Origin: Centropus unirufus
Lineage: Eukaryota; Chordata; Aves; Cuculiformes; Centropidae
Length of the DNA: 64,000 nt
Direction of reading: 5' to 3'
NCBI GenBank assembly: GCA_013397695.1
Contig: VYZI01000041.1
Location: forward strand, 3,935,203 to 3,999,202
Under the pieces are notes generated by a model. It was not told the DNA's origin. It worked only from the letters and a program-made list of their open reading frames with translations, and did not search any database. The translations under genes were made by a program, and so were the position numbers. Shown in pieces: positions 63,495-64,000 of the stretch. Numbering within the stretch: the first letter of the stretch is position 1; each line of letters opens with the position of its first letter.

Positions 63495-63545
63495 AGAATC
63501 ATAGGTTTAGGTAGGACCTTTAATATCATGAAGTCCAACCCTAAG
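63495..63545 (-). mobile_element. Second CR1 3' tail, abutting the first
   Basis: Plus-strand AGAATCATAGGTTTAGGTAG and the following AGTCCAACCC word repeat the start of a CR1 tail in reverse orientation, directly after the truncated first copy. Only about 50 bases are recognisable. It reads as an older CR1 whose tail served as the landing site of the younger copy. Confidence 0.7.
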
Positions 63546-64000
63546 AAGTAAGTAGTCAGTACAATTGGCAATTGCTTAGTTATTCATGTATATTATTAAC
63601 TATCAGATGTTACAACCTTATGGATCGTGTATATCATTTTCATATGTTCTCCCCTGCCACGTGCACCTACAGAGCATTTGAGCTTATTTAAACAAATCTG
63701 CAGTTGTGACTCAAAAAAAAAGCATGAATTATTGAAAGTTTAGAAAAAATGCTAAGTACTTCCAACCAAGGTCCAAAAGATTTAGTAAAATAACTCCTTA
63801 GAGTTTATATAGCATATTCAAGAACACTGGCTATTCTCTAAAGGTTTGTATCTGCTAAGCTTAAAAATTCATGTAAGTCTTTAAAATTAATGCTGCATAA
63901 CCATGTGTATCCTCTAGAACCATAGCAATTACAATAAAAGTGCTTTAATTTGTTGTCAAGTGATTTTCATCATAATGTGACACTAAGTACCAAAGCATTT
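63546..64000. other. Unassigned AT-rich right edge
   Basis: Repeat-free AT-rich sequence with an A-run at 63713-63721 and short tandem-like AT words. No exon or repeat tail recognised. Confidence 0.4.

Noticed and set aside
1..64000. CRISPR arrays, operons, prophage, rRNA or tRNA genes
   Set aside because: None seen; base composition, repeats and gene spacing are those of a vertebrate nuclear genome.

Overview
The window reads as a piece of a bird nuclear genome, most likely a neoavian one. The main evidence is a recognisable CR1 LINE 3' end at 63260-63494 whose wording (the start of the minus-strand copy's tail and the body after it) is typical of neoavian CR1 copies, plus an older CR1 tail at 47333-47450. 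Base composition is moderately AT-rich, CpG is sparse, no CpG island is visible, and there are no bacterial-style ORFs, operons, rRNAs or tRNAs. An 11-base run of N at 8990-9000 marks an assembly gap.

Layout. The left edge (about 44 to 870) looks like the last exon of a plus-strand gene: a pyrimidine-rich splice acceptor, 49 GC3-rich codons ending in a stop at 193-195, and a 3' UTR that ends near a canonical AATAAA at 850-855 followed by a GT-rich element. I do not recognise the protein. Just downstream, 1379-1512 is a near-perfect 134-bp palindrome flanked by TTAA, best read as a palindromic MITE or a foldback/miRNA-like hairpin. From there to the right edge the window is mostly a gene-poor desert.

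The desert holds old transposon fossils: an L2-like LINE reverse transcriptase fragment (minus, 17520-17799) with a destroyed catalytic motif and a frameshift; a long, heavily mutated CR1/L3-like LINE ORF2 (plus, 42255-44000) whose wording matches copies shared by turtles and crocodilians; a tRNA-derived MIR-like SINE (minus, 54395-54530); a CR1 tail (minus, 47333-47450) and an unusual CR1-into-CR1 doublet (63260-63545). Several AT-rich, repeat-free stretches (19560-19990, 21240-21600, 26090-26480, 26640-26880) have the look of conserved noncoding elements, with homeodomain-like TAATTA cores, a POU-like palindrome and an exact CArG box, but conservation cannot be tested here.

Near the right edge, two ORF blocks (62276-62534 and 62691-62776) are joined by a 156-bp candidate intron with good splice signals that keeps the reading frame open. 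This is the only other candidate gene; its product is unrecognised and it may be a noncoding transcript or chance. No obviously novel multi-gene system is visible. The strongest leads are the palindrome, the terminal exon, the in-frame two-exon block and the noncoding-element candidates.
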